From: an uncultured Shewanella sp.
Lineage (GTDB): Bacteria; Pseudomonadota; Gammaproteobacteria; Enterobacterales; Shewanellaceae
Length of the DNA: 57,013 nt
Reading direction: 5' to 3'
Assembly: GCF_947495455.1 (NCBI RefSeq)
Contig: NZ_CANLZC010000027.1
Coordinates: forward strand, 1 to 57,013
Made by a program: the position numbers and the translations under genes. Shown piece by piece: positions 56,878 through 57,013 of this stretch. The notes beneath the pieces were generated by a model. The model saw only the letters and a program-made list of their open reading frames with translations. It made no database searches and was not told where the DNA came from. Position 1 is the stretch's first letter. Each line of letters starts with the position of its first letter.

Positions 56878-57013
56878 CTTTGTCTTTGTCTTTGTCTTTG
56901 TCTTTGTCTTTGTCTTTGTCTTTGTCTTTGTCTTTGTCTTTGTCTTTGTCTTTGTCTTTGTCTTTGTCTTTGTCTTTGTCTTTGTCTTTGTCTTTGTCTT
57001 TGTCTTTGTCTTT
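56878..57013. repeat. Hexanucleotide tract (CTTTGT)n to the window edge
   Basis: CTTTGT is repeated without any error for 136 bp, at least 22.6 copies, and continues to the end of the window. It is a simple-sequence repeat likely to vary in copy number by slippage, and its presence at the boundary suggests the assembly broke here. If coding on the minus strand it would give an Asp-Lys, Thr-Lys or Gln-Arg dipeptide run. Confidence 0.97.

Noticed and set aside
1..57013. tRNA or rRNA genes
   Set aside because: No cloverleaf-forming sequence or rRNA segment was recognised by eye on either strand; a dedicated scan could still find one.

Overview
This 57 kb window looks like a chromosomal contig from a moderately AT-rich marine gammaproteobacterium. 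A member of the Shewanellaceae or a near relative fits best: the zapA-ssrS-fau, ygfB-ubiH-ubiI and gcvTHP neighbourhoods, a cysJIH operon, a type I-F CRISPR repeat and family-typical protein sequences all point that way. The assignment is inferred from gene content only. Both ends lie in repetitive DNA, a CRISPR array on the left and a perfect hexanucleotide tract on the right, so the window is probably one contig broken at repeats.

Layout. 1-1285: type I-F CRISPR array read on the minus strand, with its leader at 1286-1440 and no cas genes in view. 1441-2430: gene-free DNA full of small repeats. 2431-6916: cysJ-cysI-cysH for assimilatory sulfate reduction. 7475-10377: a three-gene proton-translocating transhydrogenase. 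10658-16365: four tandem genes for exported GDA1/CD39-type nucleotidases, the third with eroded catalytic motifs. 16362-25925: housekeeping block with fau, 6S RNA, zapA, ygfB, ubiH, ubiI and gcvT/gcvH/gcvP. 25926-35574: accessory genes, including a frameshifted EamA transporter, a YgjV-type membrane protein, a lipoprotein, a GNAT/2-oxoglutarate oxygenase pair, an orphan hybrid histidine kinase, a 420-bp element with 22-bp inverted ends, and a LysR/SnoaL-like divergent pair. 35851-40200: a nitric-oxide response module (nnrS-hmp facing norR) with a recognisable sigma-54 promoter and NorR-type sites. 40259-44955: a disturbed region with a flavin oxidoreductase, a membrane protein, IS4 and IS630 remnants and an orphan gene. 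45067-48282: an NAD(P)-binding protein, a MEKHLA-domain protein and a chemoreceptor. 48534-55315: a LysR regulator facing a five-gene catabolic operon. 55401-56710: ung and a LysE-type exporter.

The most interesting system is the operon at 49584-55315. It encodes a lysine-2,3-aminomutase-like radical SAM protein, two CoA-transferase subunits resembling PcaI and PcaJ, a HemL-like class III aminotransferase and a thiolase resembling PcaF. Read as a pathway this gives alpha-amino acid -> beta-amino acid -> beta-keto acid -> beta-ketoacyl-CoA -> acetyl-CoA plus a shorter acyl-CoA. Because the last three proteins look like 3-oxoadipate enzymes, and the aminomutase-like protein lacks the residues that hold lysine's side-chain amine, L-2-aminoadipate is proposed as substrate, ending in succinyl-CoA plus acetyl-CoA. 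This is a hypothesis from sequence and gene order, not a demonstrated route.
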